From contig JAQYWC010000044.1 in the NCBI GenBank assembly GCA_030145245.1, positions 116,894 to 180,893 on the forward strand: a stretch of DNA of 64,000 bases, given 5' to 3'. Shown in pieces: positions 18,801-26,250 of the stretch. Both the position numbers and the translations under genes were made by a program. The number at the start of each line of letters is the position of its first letter. The first letter of the stretch is position 1. The notes beneath the pieces were generated by a model. That model was given only the letters and a program-made list of their open reading frames with translations. It did no database searches and was not told the DNA's origin. Source of the DNA: Desulfobacterium sp. Its GTDB lineage: Bacteria > Desulfobacterota > Desulfobacteria > Desulfobacterales > Desulfobacteraceae.

Positions 18801-19355
18801 CTGACTCAATTGAGAGTTGCTGCCACAACGCAATACTCTTATAATATTTCCGTTGGTGTACGCAAGGACTGGCCTGAGTTAATTCCCATTATAGAAAAAT
18901 GTCTTAACTCCATTACTGACCGGGAAAAAGAAATCATCCGAGATAAATGGGTCAATATTCGTTTTAAAACAAAGACAGATTGGCAAATGGTTTTAGGGGT
19001 TATATTGGCGGTAGCCCTTGTAGCCGGAACCATAGTGACGGTTATCTCTATATGGAACAGACGTCTGGCAATAGAGGTTATTCAACGCAAAAAAGCGATG
19101 GAAGAGGCTCAGGTTGAAAGAATACGAGCTGAAAAGGCACTCGATAAAGTGAAACTTCTTAGCGGGATATTGCCTATTTGTGCTGCTTGTAAAAAAATAA
19201 GAGATGATAAAGGATATTGGAATCAGGTAGAATCCTATATAAAACAACACTCGGAAGCTGAATTTAGCCACGGTATGTGCCCTGACTGTTCGGATAAATT
19301 GTATGGTAATCAAGATTGGTATATTAAAATGAAGAAGAAAAAGGGAATTAAATGA
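15891..19355 (+). CDS. Sensor protein with four tandem SBP_bac_3 domains and a C-terminal CxxC module
   Basis: A 1154-residue protein. A signal sequence (1-23) is followed by four solute-binding-protein family 3 domains (about 62-300, 303-540, 545-790, 796-1023). Each starts with an LT.EE..W...HP.I..G-like segment and ends ...GVRKDWPEL..I..KALASI. Domains 1 and 2 are closest, suggesting recent internal duplication. A transmembrane helix (about 1034-1055) and a short coiled coil lead to a small cytoplasmic module with C1097-x2-C1100 and C1130-x2-C1133 (LPICAACKKIRDDKGYW, HGMCPDCSDKLYG). I know that module from the ends of many deltaproteobacterial sensor proteins. There is no kinase, GGDEF or other output domain. 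ATG 15891 follows AAAAGGAG. The gene lies between a decayed and an intact copy of the RND gene. Confidence 0.9.
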   Translation: MLRIIFYLFITFIVVGCPDICPAIHSQSIARINQEKNKLIQAETIRNRANSLSDKFDPAINLTAEEKAWLENHPKITIGIMDDWLPVSYVDEQGQPRGIGVEFIDRINRLTGNRLIIEPAPFRKNYERVKNREIDAIMDISHHPTREPFFIFTKPYIITSHVFVGRKDSHYIHSAMNLNGKVIALEKEFYNVLYFKEHFPDIKFKEYETTAGALDSVARGETDAYVGNRAVVMNLIKKELLINLQVMALSKHTNSILRIGVRKDWPQLARILDKALATITPQEKLLIQQKHLDEVETDVSDFWLTPEERNWFREHPAIPIGTMNNWPPFNYLDENGQPKGIGFDYIQLLNKRLGGRLIIKAAPFKKNFDLVMNRELAALMDITQKPNRDPFFNFTRPYISIPHVIVGRKDSQYFESEKDLAGKVVALEEGFFNTIHFQKHSPEIKIREYGSTVKAINAVSHGKADAYVGNRVVVTYLIEKEKISNLQLMGKSKLVNSKLQIGIRRDWPELVAILDRALASINSEEKNKILHKWTGEEKPAPIELELTKQEKAWRSKHQVIKVSNEMEWSPVDFVADNQPQGYAIDLINLLAERIGIHVNFINGFTWNELEELFKKGELDILQPIKKTAEHEKIAIFSQPIIQYKTYFVTRSKNPLVHDFSQLYGKKVAVAKGLRMENFLKQNHPEIHILEVDNQEKMIEAVYHEKAYATFGNEIVASYIIRKKRMHDLRLTGWAKDYDDGKINQLHLMGQKKAPELISMMNKALASMTPGEVKQLEDKWFDLPEHSQMLFTKEEEEWLKRHPVLRLGIDPNWAPIEYFNINGELSGITADSIRILREKMGISSIEAVKGLSWMEVLELAQKGEIDIVSAIVKNEKRAEYLLFTEPYLKLPIVVVMHESTPFIEGIHDLADTTIALVKGYVTQTYLQRDYPEQKHLEFETLAEAMKAVASGRAGAVIENLASINHLKNELKLTQLRVAATTQYSYNISVGVRKDWPELIPIIEKCLNSITDREKEIIRDKWVNIRFKTKTDWQMVLGVILAVALVAGTIVTVISIWNRRLAIEVIQRKKAMEEAQVERIRAEKALDKVKLLSGILPICAACKKIRDDKGYWNQVESYIKQHSEAEFSHGMCPDCSDKLYGNQDWYIKMKKKKGIK

Positions 19356-19400
19356 GGCTTGTGTATACATAACGCCGAAAGCCTTGATCTCTTTTGTTAT

Positions 19401-19467
19401 TGGTCAGTGTTGTCAAATTCTGACCAGTGATCTCACTGGTATTCAAATTGACAACCGGATTGTCAAT
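19401..19467. repeat. Cluster of inverted repeats between convergent genes
   Basis: Contains ACCAGTGA-TC-TCACTGGT (19423-19440), ATTGACAA-N5-TTGTCAAT (19447-19467), and TGGTCAG (19401-19407) that can alternatively pair with CTGACCA at 19420-19426. It lies after the stop of the four-domain sensor gene and before the 3' end of the RND gene. It could be a bidirectional transcription stop or a remnant operator; no clear T-tract follows either stem. Confidence 0.5.
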
Positions 19468-19500
19468 ATTCTGAATAATTGAACAACCCGGCCGGCCGCC

Positions 19501-19578
19501 CTATTCCCCGTTGACCAACAATTTACGGTACATAATTTCCCTGCTGACACCGCGCATTTCCGAGGCCTGTTTTTCCGA
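19501..19578 (-). pseudogene. Remnant of the C-terminal Fis-type HTH of a regulator
   Basis: On the minus strand a 25-codon stretch reads EKQASEMRGVSREIMYRKL and on to a TAG at 19501. This is the typical last helix-turn-helix of NtrC-family activators. Upstream the frame soon meets a stop and nothing else of such a gene remains, so it is a fragment. Confidence 0.5.
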
Positions 19579-19600
19579 AATCGAACAGGAAGCCCCCTAG
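19568..19600 (+). pseudogene. Remnant matching the 3' end of the LysR-type gene
   Basis: Reads CFSEIEQEAP then a stop. The last codons of the LysR gene at 10295-11197 read FSEIEQEATYHN. The DNA matches over about 24 bases with two differences. Short, but unlikely by chance in a window of this size. Confidence 0.35.
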
Positions 19601-19628
19601 CACCATCAGGTGATAGGGACCTCCCGGA

Positions 19629-22600
19629 TCAAACCATTTTTTCCGCCACGGCCGTTCTTTCTTTTCCAGCGAACAGGGCATGAAAATCTTCCAGCACCAC
19701 ATACAGGGCCGGAATGAGAACCAGGGTGATCAGTGTGCTGAAAAGAATCCCGAAACCAAGGCTGATCGCCATGGGAATCAGGAACTGGGCCTGAACGCTG
19801 GTCTCCAGAATCATGGGCACAAGGCCGAAGAAGGTGGTCAGGGACGTGAGCAGGATCGGGCGGAACCGTCTCACCCCCGCACTGATGACAGCGGCCCGGA
19901 TCGGCTGACCCGACCTGCGGTTTACATTGATCTTGTCGATGATCAGTATGGCGTCGTTGATCACCACCCCGGATAGCGCCACCAGACCGAACATACTGAG
20001 CATGCTCAGGTTATATCCCATGACCAGATGGCCGAATATCGCCCCCACCGCACCAAAGGGAATCGCCGTCATGATCAGCAGCGGCTGGGTGTAGCTCCGG
20101 AAGGGGATGGCCATCAGGGCATAGATGGCGAACAGGGCGAGAAGAAATCCCTCCTTCATGCTGCCGGCCACCTCCCGCTTTTCCTTTGCCTCTCCCACCA
20201 GATCAAAGGTCAGGCCGGGATAATCGGCAGACAACCCAGGGAGCAATCCCGTCTTCAGTTCCCCAAGGATCTCCTGGGCGTTGGCCCGGGTGTTGTCCAC
20301 ACTGGCGGTGACATTGATCACCCGTTTTCTGTCCGTGCGGTTGATCTCGGAAAACCCACGGCCCTCGATCATGACCCCGGCCCTGGGCAGGGGCATCTCC
20401 CCCCCGTCCGGCGTGCGGATCCGCATGGTGGTGAGATCCTGGAGGTTTTTCCGGTCCGCTTCCGGGTAGCGCACCATCACCTTGACCTCGTTCCGGGCGA
20501 TCTGGAGTCTCAGGGCTTCGGAACCGTAAAATGCACCGCGCACCTGACGGGCCAGGTCCTCCTCGGTGATCCCAAGGGTTCTTGCCCCGGGGGTAAGCTT
20601 GAGTTTCAGCTCTTGCTTGCCCCGGGAATAGGTATCCTCGATATCTGTGACACCGGGATACCGGGCAATACCGTCCCTGATCTCTTGAGCAACCTTTTCC
20701 AGGATGGAGAAATCGGTATGGGCCATCTGGATATCGATATTGGCGCCCATCCTCACCAGGTTTGAAGTAAAGGTGAGGCTGTCTGCCCCTGGCACCTCCC
20801 CGACCTTCTTCCGTAAAAGCCCGGTGATCGCTGACACGGGATAATTTCTTTTTTCGCTTTCGGTGAGCAGCAGGGCCACGTTGGAAAGGTGGGCGGCTGA
20901 GGTGGACTGCCCGCCGGCCGGCCCCCCCCTTGCGATGGTACCGCCGGCAACCCGGTAGATGTGACGGACGATCCCCGCTTCTCCGGGACGGTTTCCATCG
21001 ATCTCCCCTGCCGTCTCAAGGGCCTTGGCCACGATCATCCGTCCGATCCGGTCGGTCTCGGCCACCGGGGTTCCCGGCGGCATGGCAAGGGCGACGGTGA
21101 TCACATCCCCGTCCACGTCCGGCATAAACGTAAACTTTAGGAACCCGCCCCGGATCACCCCAACAGAAAGCAACAGCAGGGTCAGGGCCACTGCCACGGT
21201 GGAATAACGGTGCTCGATGGCAAAGGTGATGAGGCGGTTATAGGGCCCCCGGATAAACCGCTCCAGCTGCCGGCTAAAGGCGACCCGGACTGTCTCCAGG
21301 GTCCTGAGGATCAGGTTGCCCTGCTTTTTTTTGCCGCCATTTTCACCCGACGAAAGGTGGGCGGGCAGGACCAGCAGGGATTCCACCAGTGAGACAAGCA
21401 GCAGGGTGATCACCACCATGGGAATCGCCTTCATGAATTTCCCCATGGTGCCGCTGATAAAGGCCAGGGGCAGGAAGGCAGCCACGGTGGTGAGGATGGA
21501 GAAGGTGACAGGCACGCACACCTCCAGGGTTCCGTCCAGGGCGGCCTGGGCAAAGGGTTTTCCCTTTTGCCGGTGTTCGAAGATGTTCTCCCCCACCACG
21601 ATGGCGTCGTCCACAAGGATACCCAGGGCAAGGATGAAGGCGAACAGGGACATCATGTTTATGGACACGTCCAGCATGGGCAGGATAAAAAGGGCACCCA
21701 TGAAAGAGATGGGAATCCCCAGCATGACCCAGAGGGCCAGGCGGATCTCCAGAAACAGGCCAAGGATAATGATGACCAGGAACAACCCCATACAGGCGTT
21801 CTTATAGAGCAAATTCATCCGGCTCTCCAGTAGCTCAGAGGAATCGTTCCAGGCGGCCACGTGGATGGAATCCGGGAATGATAGCTCCTTTTCCATCACA
21901 TACTTGTTGACAATCTCCGATATCCGGGTGGGTTTCTGGTCTCCCACCCGGTACACCTTGACCATGGCTGCGGGCTTACCGTCAAACCTTGCAAACAGGT
22001 CGGTTTCCTCGAAGGTGTCCTTCACCCGGGCGATATCCCCCAGGCGGACCTGGGTGCCGTCCCGGTCCGCCACAATCACGATCTCCTCGTACCCGGTGCC
22101 CCGGTAGCGTTTTTCCTTGGTTCTCAGAAGGATCTCGCCCCCCCGGGTACGGATGTTTCCGCCGGGAAGGTCCAGGGACGCCCGGCGGATAATACCGGCC
22201 ACCTGGTCCAGGGTGAGGTTGTAGCGCCTGAGATTCTTTTCCGGAATCTCAACGGATATCTCATAGGGCCTCACGCCCCCAAGATCCACCTGGGTGATGC
22301 CGGGAAAATCCAGGAGCTCCTCCCGGATCGATTCCGCCTGTTCCCGCAGGGTCCGGTCGGTGACATCTCCGTAGACCACCACGGAGATCACCTCCCTGAG
22401 ATTGAGGATTTTAGTGACCACGGGCTTTTCCGCATCCTCGGGAAAGGTGACGATGCGATCCACCTCACTCTTGATCTCCTGGAGGATCCGGTCCGGGTTT
22501 TCACCCTTTGCCAGCTCGGCCGTCACCGTGCCCAGCCCTTCGGTGGCAACGGAGTTGATCTCCTTGATGCCGTCAACACCGGTGAGGTTGTCCTCGATCT

Positions 22601-22799
22601 TGAGGATAATTCCCTCCTCAACCTCTTCGGGACCGGCACCGGGGTAAGAGACCGACACCTTGATTTTGTCCAGGGTCACTTCCGGGAACACCTCCTGCTT
22701 GATGCTCGACGCCATGATGATTCCCCCCACCACAAACACCATCATCAGAAGGTTGGCCGCAACATGGTTTGAAACCATCCATTTTACTGCACTCTTCAT
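19629..22799 (-). CDS. RND-family efflux transporter permease (AcrB/MexB superfamily)
   Basis: A 1056-residue inner-membrane proton-driven exporter. It has the usual two-half layout: transmembrane segment 1 near residues 12-30, a periplasmic porter loop, segments 2-6 at about 335-540, a second loop, and segments 8-12 at about 870-1035. The proton-relay acidic pair is seen in ILVDDAIVVGENI in segment 4. It starts 3 bases after the adaptor gene with AGGAGGGG as ribosome site. With the adaptor and outer-membrane factor it forms a tripartite pump. Substrate is unknown. A truncated second copy of part of this gene lies at 15260-15658. Confidence 0.95.
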   Translation of the reverse strand: MKSAVKWMVSNHVAANLLMMVFVVGGIIMASSIKQEVFPEVTLDKIKVSVSYPGAGPEEVEEGIILKIEDNLTGVDGIKEINSVATEGLGTVTAELAKGENPDRILQEIKSEVDRIVTFPEDAEKPVVTKILNLREVISVVVYGDVTDRTLREQAESIREELLDFPGITQVDLGGVRPYEISVEIPEKNLRRYNLTLDQVAGIIRRASLDLPGGNIRTRGGEILLRTKEKRYRGTGYEEIVIVADRDGTQVRLGDIARVKDTFEETDLFARFDGKPAAMVKVYRVGDQKPTRISEIVNKYVMEKELSFPDSIHVAAWNDSSELLESRMNLLYKNACMGLFLVIIILGLFLEIRLALWVMLGIPISFMGALFILPMLDVSINMMSLFAFILALGILVDDAIVVGENIFEHRQKGKPFAQAALDGTLEVCVPVTFSILTTVAAFLPLAFISGTMGKFMKAIPMVVITLLLVSLVESLLVLPAHLSSGENGGKKKQGNLILRTLETVRVAFSRQLERFIRGPYNRLITFAIEHRYSTVAVALTLLLLSVGVIRGGFLKFTFMPDVDGDVITVALAMPPGTPVAETDRIGRMIVAKALETAGEIDGNRPGEAGIVRHIYRVAGGTIARGGPAGGQSTSAAHLSNVALLLTESEKRNYPVSAITGLLRKKVGEVPGADSLTFTSNLVRMGANIDIQMAHTDFSILEKVAQEIRDGIARYPGVTDIEDTYSRGKQELKLKLTPGARTLGITEEDLARQVRGAFYGSEALRLQIARNEVKVMVRYPEADRKNLQDLTTMRIRTPDGGEMPLPRAGVMIEGRGFSEINRTDRKRVINVTASVDNTRANAQEILGELKTGLLPGLSADYPGLTFDLVGEAKEKREVAGSMKEGFLLALFAIYALMAIPFRSYTQPLLIMTAIPFGAVGAIFGHLVMGYNLSMLSMFGLVALSGVVINDAILIIDKINVNRRSGQPIRAAVISAGVRRFRPILLTSLTTFFGLVPMILETSVQAQFLIPMAISLGFGILFSTLITLVLIPALYVVLEDFHALFAGKERTAVAEKMV

Positions 22800-22801
22800 C
22801 C

Positions 22802-23977
22802 TTACCCCTCCTGTCTTTCACGGAGTTTCATGCCGTTGGCCGCCCCGGAAATATGGGTGAGGATGATTCTCTCTTCCCCGGCCAGGCCGCTCCCTAGAAG
22901 AACCTTTTCCCGCTCTTTGCGGATCACGGAAACCTTGCGGACTTCCAGCTGGTTGTTGGCGTTCATAACCCACACGGTGTTTCCTTCCCTCAGGGTATCT
23001 GCGGGAATGGGAATCACCGTTTCAAGACAAGCGCCTGCCATGGTAACATCCACGAAAAGCCCCTCGGAAAGATCAATGGGAGCGGATTTATTCTTCCCGG
23101 AAAGCCCGTATGGGTCCTCCACGCCCACCACCAGACGGATCATCCGGCCCTTGGGATCCACCTCGCCCAGGCTCCGGAGAACCTTTCCCTGCCAAGTGAT
23201 ATCATCACCCCCCATGGCGATGGAGACCACGGCAGAAGCGCTTTCCCCTTTTCCGTTTCTCGGCACAGCCAGCCACTTCAATTCCCCCAGGGGAACCGGC
23301 ACCACAATCTCGGCCATGTCGGTGCCGGTGACCACCAGGGAGGTGGTTCCTGCAGCCACATACTGGCCGAGATCAATCTGCTTTTCCCGGATCCGGCAGT
23401 TAAACGGTGCATACACCCGGGTGCGCCTGATATCCAGAAGGCGCTGGGCCAGGTCAGCCCTGGCGGATGTAAGGTTCGCCGTTGCCTCCTTGAGCTGGGG
23501 GATATACAGCACCAGGGGGTTGGGTTTCTCCTTTCCATCCATAAGAATCCGGTCCCACTCCATCCGGGCCACCCGGGCCTGGCTCTCCACCTGGGCCAGG
23601 TTGTACTCGGCTTTGGCCTGGCTGGCCCGGCTCTTGTCCGCCAAAAACTCGTAGTCCGACGCTTCAATGGTAAAGAGCAGCTCTCCTTTTTTAAAGAATC
23701 CGCCGGCAAACAGGGAGTCTGCCAGATGGATCACCCGTCCGCTCACCTGGGGGGCGATCTTTGCCTTCCTCCGGGGCTGAACCGTTCCTGTGGCATGAAC
23801 GGACACCGGCCATGGGACGGGTTTCACCGTCATTGCCTCCACCAGGGTACCGGGACTCAACGGGACCTCCTTGACGGGCGGAACCTTGGAAAGGGCCATG
23901 ATCTGCATGCCGGCGATCCCGCCTGCCACGATCAGGAGGGGAAGCATTAATTTTACAGCGATTGTTCTGATTTTCAT
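22802..23977 (-). CDS. Efflux RND periplasmic adaptor (membrane fusion protein)
   Basis: A 391-residue membrane fusion protein with an N-terminal membrane anchor (about 6-28), a biotinyl-lipoyl-like half-motif (KAKIAPQVSGRVI-type strand near residue 71), an alpha-helical hairpin with coiled-coil character (about 115-180), then beta-barrel and membrane-proximal domains. It joins the RND permease to the outer-membrane channel. It lies 4 bases after the outer-membrane factor gene, within the TetR-OMF-adaptor-RND operon. Confidence 0.93.
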   Translation of the reverse strand: MKIRTIAVKLMLPLLIVAGGIAGMQIMALSKVPPVKEVPLSPGTLVEAMTVKPVPWPVSVHATGTVQPRRKAKIAPQVSGRVIHLADSLFAGGFFKKGELLFTIEASDYEFLADKSRASQAKAEYNLAQVESQARVARMEWDRILMDGKEKPNPLVLYIPQLKEATANLTSARADLAQRLLDIRRTRVYAPFNCRIREKQIDLGQYVAAGTTSLVVTGTDMAEIVVPVPLGELKWLAVPRNGKGESASAVVSIAMGGDDITWQGKVLRSLGEVDPKGRMIRLVVGVEDPYGLSGKNKSAPIDLSEGLFVDVTMAGACLETVIPIPADTLREGNTVWVMNANNQLEVRKVSVIRKEREKVLLGSGLAGEERIILTHISGAANGMKLRERQEG

Positions 23978-23981
23978 GGGT

Positions 23982-25415
23982 CTATCCTTGTGTTGAAGGT
24001 TTGCGATCCGTCAGGCGTTTTATCACCTCGGTGTCCATCCAGTTCCCTCCCATGGCCCGGGCCAGGGAGATGCGGTCCGCAACGAGTTGCCTGCGTGCTG
24101 CCAGCAGACGGCTCTGGGTGTTGTAATGGGAGCTCTGGGCGGTGAGCACAGGAAGGTAGTCGGAAATCCCGTCAAAGTAACGGTCCTTGGAGAGCCGCAG
24201 GGTGGCTCCGGCCACTGTTTCCTCATTTTCCAACCGCCGTATTTTTTCAGCGGTGGTCCGGTTTCTGACCAGGGCATCCTCCACCTCCTGGAATGCGATG
24301 ATCACGGTTTTCCGGTAGCCTGCCAGGCGCTCATCATACACGGCCCGGGTGCGGTCCACCTCTGCCCTGCGGTTGCCCCCGTCCACCAGGGGGGCTGCCA
24401 GGTTTCCGGCAAGATTCCATACCACCCCGGAAAGGGAATTTCCGAAATCGGAACCGCCCGTACCCAATGCGGCCATAAGGTTTACCGACGGAAAACGGTT
24501 GGCCATGGCCACACCGATGGAAAGGTCGGCTGCCTGGAGACGGAGCAGTTCCCCGCGAATATCCGGACGACGTTTCAGCAGTTCAGAGGGAAGGCCCCCG
24601 GGGAAGGCAGACGGAAGATCGGGAAGAATCGCCATGGTACCGCCCTGGGCGCTGTCAGGGTATCCGCCGGTGAGAAGGGCCAGGGCATGGGCCGTGGTGG
24701 TCAGGCGGGCTTCGAAATCCGGCCGCTGGGACCAGGCCGATGCAAGATTCTGCCGGGCCTGGTAAATATCCAGGGAGGGCACCATCCCCTCCCGGAATCG
24801 TTGTTCCACCAGCTCCAGGGTCGCCTTTCTCGCCTGGATGGTTTGATCGGTGAGGTCCAGCTGGGCCCGCTGCTCCACCATCAGATAGTACAAATCCGCC
24901 ACATTGGCTGAAATGGAAAGATACAGGGTGCGGATCTCCTCCAGGGTGGCGGTGCGCGCAAGCTCATCGGCCTCCTTTTGGGACCTGAGCCTGTTCCACA
25001 AATCAACTTCATACCCGGCGGACAGGGACAGCTCGTGGCTGCCACCGGTAACGGTGTCAAATCCGCCCAATTGTCTTGACCGTCCAGCCTTGCTGTTCAG
25101 ATTCAGGAAGGGAGAAAGTGCGGCGCCGCTCTTCCGGGCAACGGCATCGGCCTGGCTCAGCCGGGCATAGGCCTGTTCCAGGTCCAGGTTGCCGGAAAAG
25201 GCCGCCCCCATCAGGGCGTTGAGGCGCTGATCCCCGAAGGTCAGCCACCATTGTTCCTGGGGCCCGGGAATCATCCCGGCCGGGGCTTGTTCAAAGGCGT
25301 TGGGAATCTCGACATTCAGAACCGGGTCCGTTGGGGTGTGGAGGGAACAACCGGTAAACAGCGCCAGGCCCACGGCCATAAGGGTGACCGCCATGGTGTG
25401 AAGGGGCAGCTTCAT
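23982..25415 (-). CDS. TolC-like outer-membrane efflux lipoprotein (NodT/OprM family)
   Basis: A 477-residue outer-membrane factor. The start at ATG 25415 is one base after the TetR stop and follows GAGGAGG; a longer frame to 25445 is rejected. The leader ends in a lipobox (ALFTGCSLH), so it is a lipoprotein. Two OEP-type helical repeats follow, with PDIRGELLRLQAADL typical of the family. It provides the exit channel for the pump encoded downstream. Confidence 0.92.
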   Translation of the reverse strand: MKLPLHTMAVTLMAVGLALFTGCSLHTPTDPVLNVEIPNAFEQAPAGMIPGPQEQWWLTFGDQRLNALMGAAFSGNLDLEQAYARLSQADAVARKSGAALSPFLNLNSKAGRSRQLGGFDTVTGGSHELSLSAGYEVDLWNRLRSQKEADELARTATLEEIRTLYLSISANVADLYYLMVEQRAQLDLTDQTIQARKATLELVEQRFREGMVPSLDIYQARQNLASAWSQRPDFEARLTTTAHALALLTGGYPDSAQGGTMAILPDLPSAFPGGLPSELLKRRPDIRGELLRLQAADLSIGVAMANRFPSVNLMAALGTGGSDFGNSLSGVVWNLAGNLAAPLVDGGNRRAEVDRTRAVYDERLAGYRKTVIIAFQEVEDALVRNRTTAEKIRRLENEETVAGATLRLSKDRYFDGISDYLPVLTAQSSHYNTQSRLLAARRQLVADRISLARAMGGNWMDTEVIKRLTDRKPSTQG

Positions 25416-25416
25416 T

Positions 25417-26058
25417 TCATACCTCCTCCATTCCTGAAGTAACAAATTTGATCAGCTCTTCGTTGATGGCGGAAAAATCAATATCATCGGGGATTGCCAG
25501 ATCTTTTTCCCCGCTGTGATCCATCATTTTCAACATTCGAATGGTATGGGCCATGGAACCGATGGTGAACATGAACCGCATGTAGACGACCTCCCTGGAG
25601 AGATGGGGAAGCGACCCGCAAAGGGAGTGGTAAAATTTCATCAATGTGGGCTGCATCAGCCCCATGAAATATTTTCTCTGGACCCCGCTGGAATCCATGA
25701 TGCACCGGTTGACCATCATAAAGAATCCCAGGGATTCCGGCAGATTGCTTATAAACTCCAGGGTGGGTTCAACAAACGCCCGAAGGAGTTCCTCCACACT
25801 GGGCTGACGGTTTTCTGCTTCCGCCGTCTCAATCACCCGGCCCATCCGTTCCTCCCGGATCCCATTGAGGGGGGTGATCCGTCTCTCAAGGATCGCTTCA
25901 TAGAGCTTCTCCTTGGAGCCGAAATGATAATTAACGGCGGCCAGGTTGGCGCCGGCAATGGCGGTGATCTCCCGCAGGGATGCGCGGTGGAAGCCGTTCA
26001 GTGCAAAAAGATGCTCGCCGGCATCCATGATCTTATTCCGGGTACTGGGTTCTGGCAT
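25417..26058 (-). CDS. TetR/AcrR-family repressor of the efflux operon
   Basis: A 213-residue regulator. The N-terminal HTH (about 8-55) has GEHLFALNGFHRASLREI and AVNYHFGSKEKLYEAIL, and a helical ligand-binding domain follows that resembles the CerR/DUF1956-type branch. I choose ATG 26058 behind AGGGTGAAC; the frame can be opened by GTG at 26067. It is the first gene of the four-gene pump operon and most likely autoregulates through the palindrome at 26087-26128. Confidence 0.9.
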   Translation of the reverse strand: MPEPSTRNKIMDAGEHLFALNGFHRASLREITAIAGANLAAVNYHFGSKEKLYEAILERRITPLNGIREERMGRVIETAEAENRQPSVEELLRAFVEPTLEFISNLPESLGFFMMVNRCIMDSSGVQRKYFMGLMQPTLMKFYHSLCGSLPHLSREVVYMRFMFTIGSMAHTIRMLKMMDHSGEKDLAIPDDIDFSAINEELIKFVTSGMEEV

Positions 26059-26086
26059 GGGGTTCACCCTTTTTAAAAAATAAATT

Positions 26087-26128
26087 AAACGTTTGTTTGA
26101 ATTTTAACGGTAATTCAAACAAGCGTTT
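26087..26128. promoter_or_regulatory. Long palindromic operator upstream of tetR
   Basis: Seventeen-base arms (26087-26103 and 26112-26128) match with one difference around an 8-base centre; the core is AAACGTTTGTTTGAATT. A third CAAGTGTTTAAT half-site follows at about 26134-26145. The position, 30 bases before the TetR start, suits repression of the pump operon. Confidence 0.7.
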
Positions 26129-26210
26129 TAATCAAGTGTTTAATTTAAAGAAGGATGAAGGGCAACGACAGGTGGGAGATCAATCCCAGGGATGGGCGCA
26201 GGCGGGGAAA

Positions 26211-26242
26211 GCCGTTGCCTGGCTAAGGGGCCAGGCAACGGC
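26211..26242 (-). terminator. Strong hairpin terminator after the AGCS transporter gene
   Basis: A perfect 13-bp stem (GCCGTTGCCTGGC) closes a 6-base loop, starting 9 bases after the transporter stop codon. The T-tract on the minus strand is short (TTT), so efficiency is uncertain. Confidence 0.75.
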
Positions 26243-26250
26243 TGATGAGA

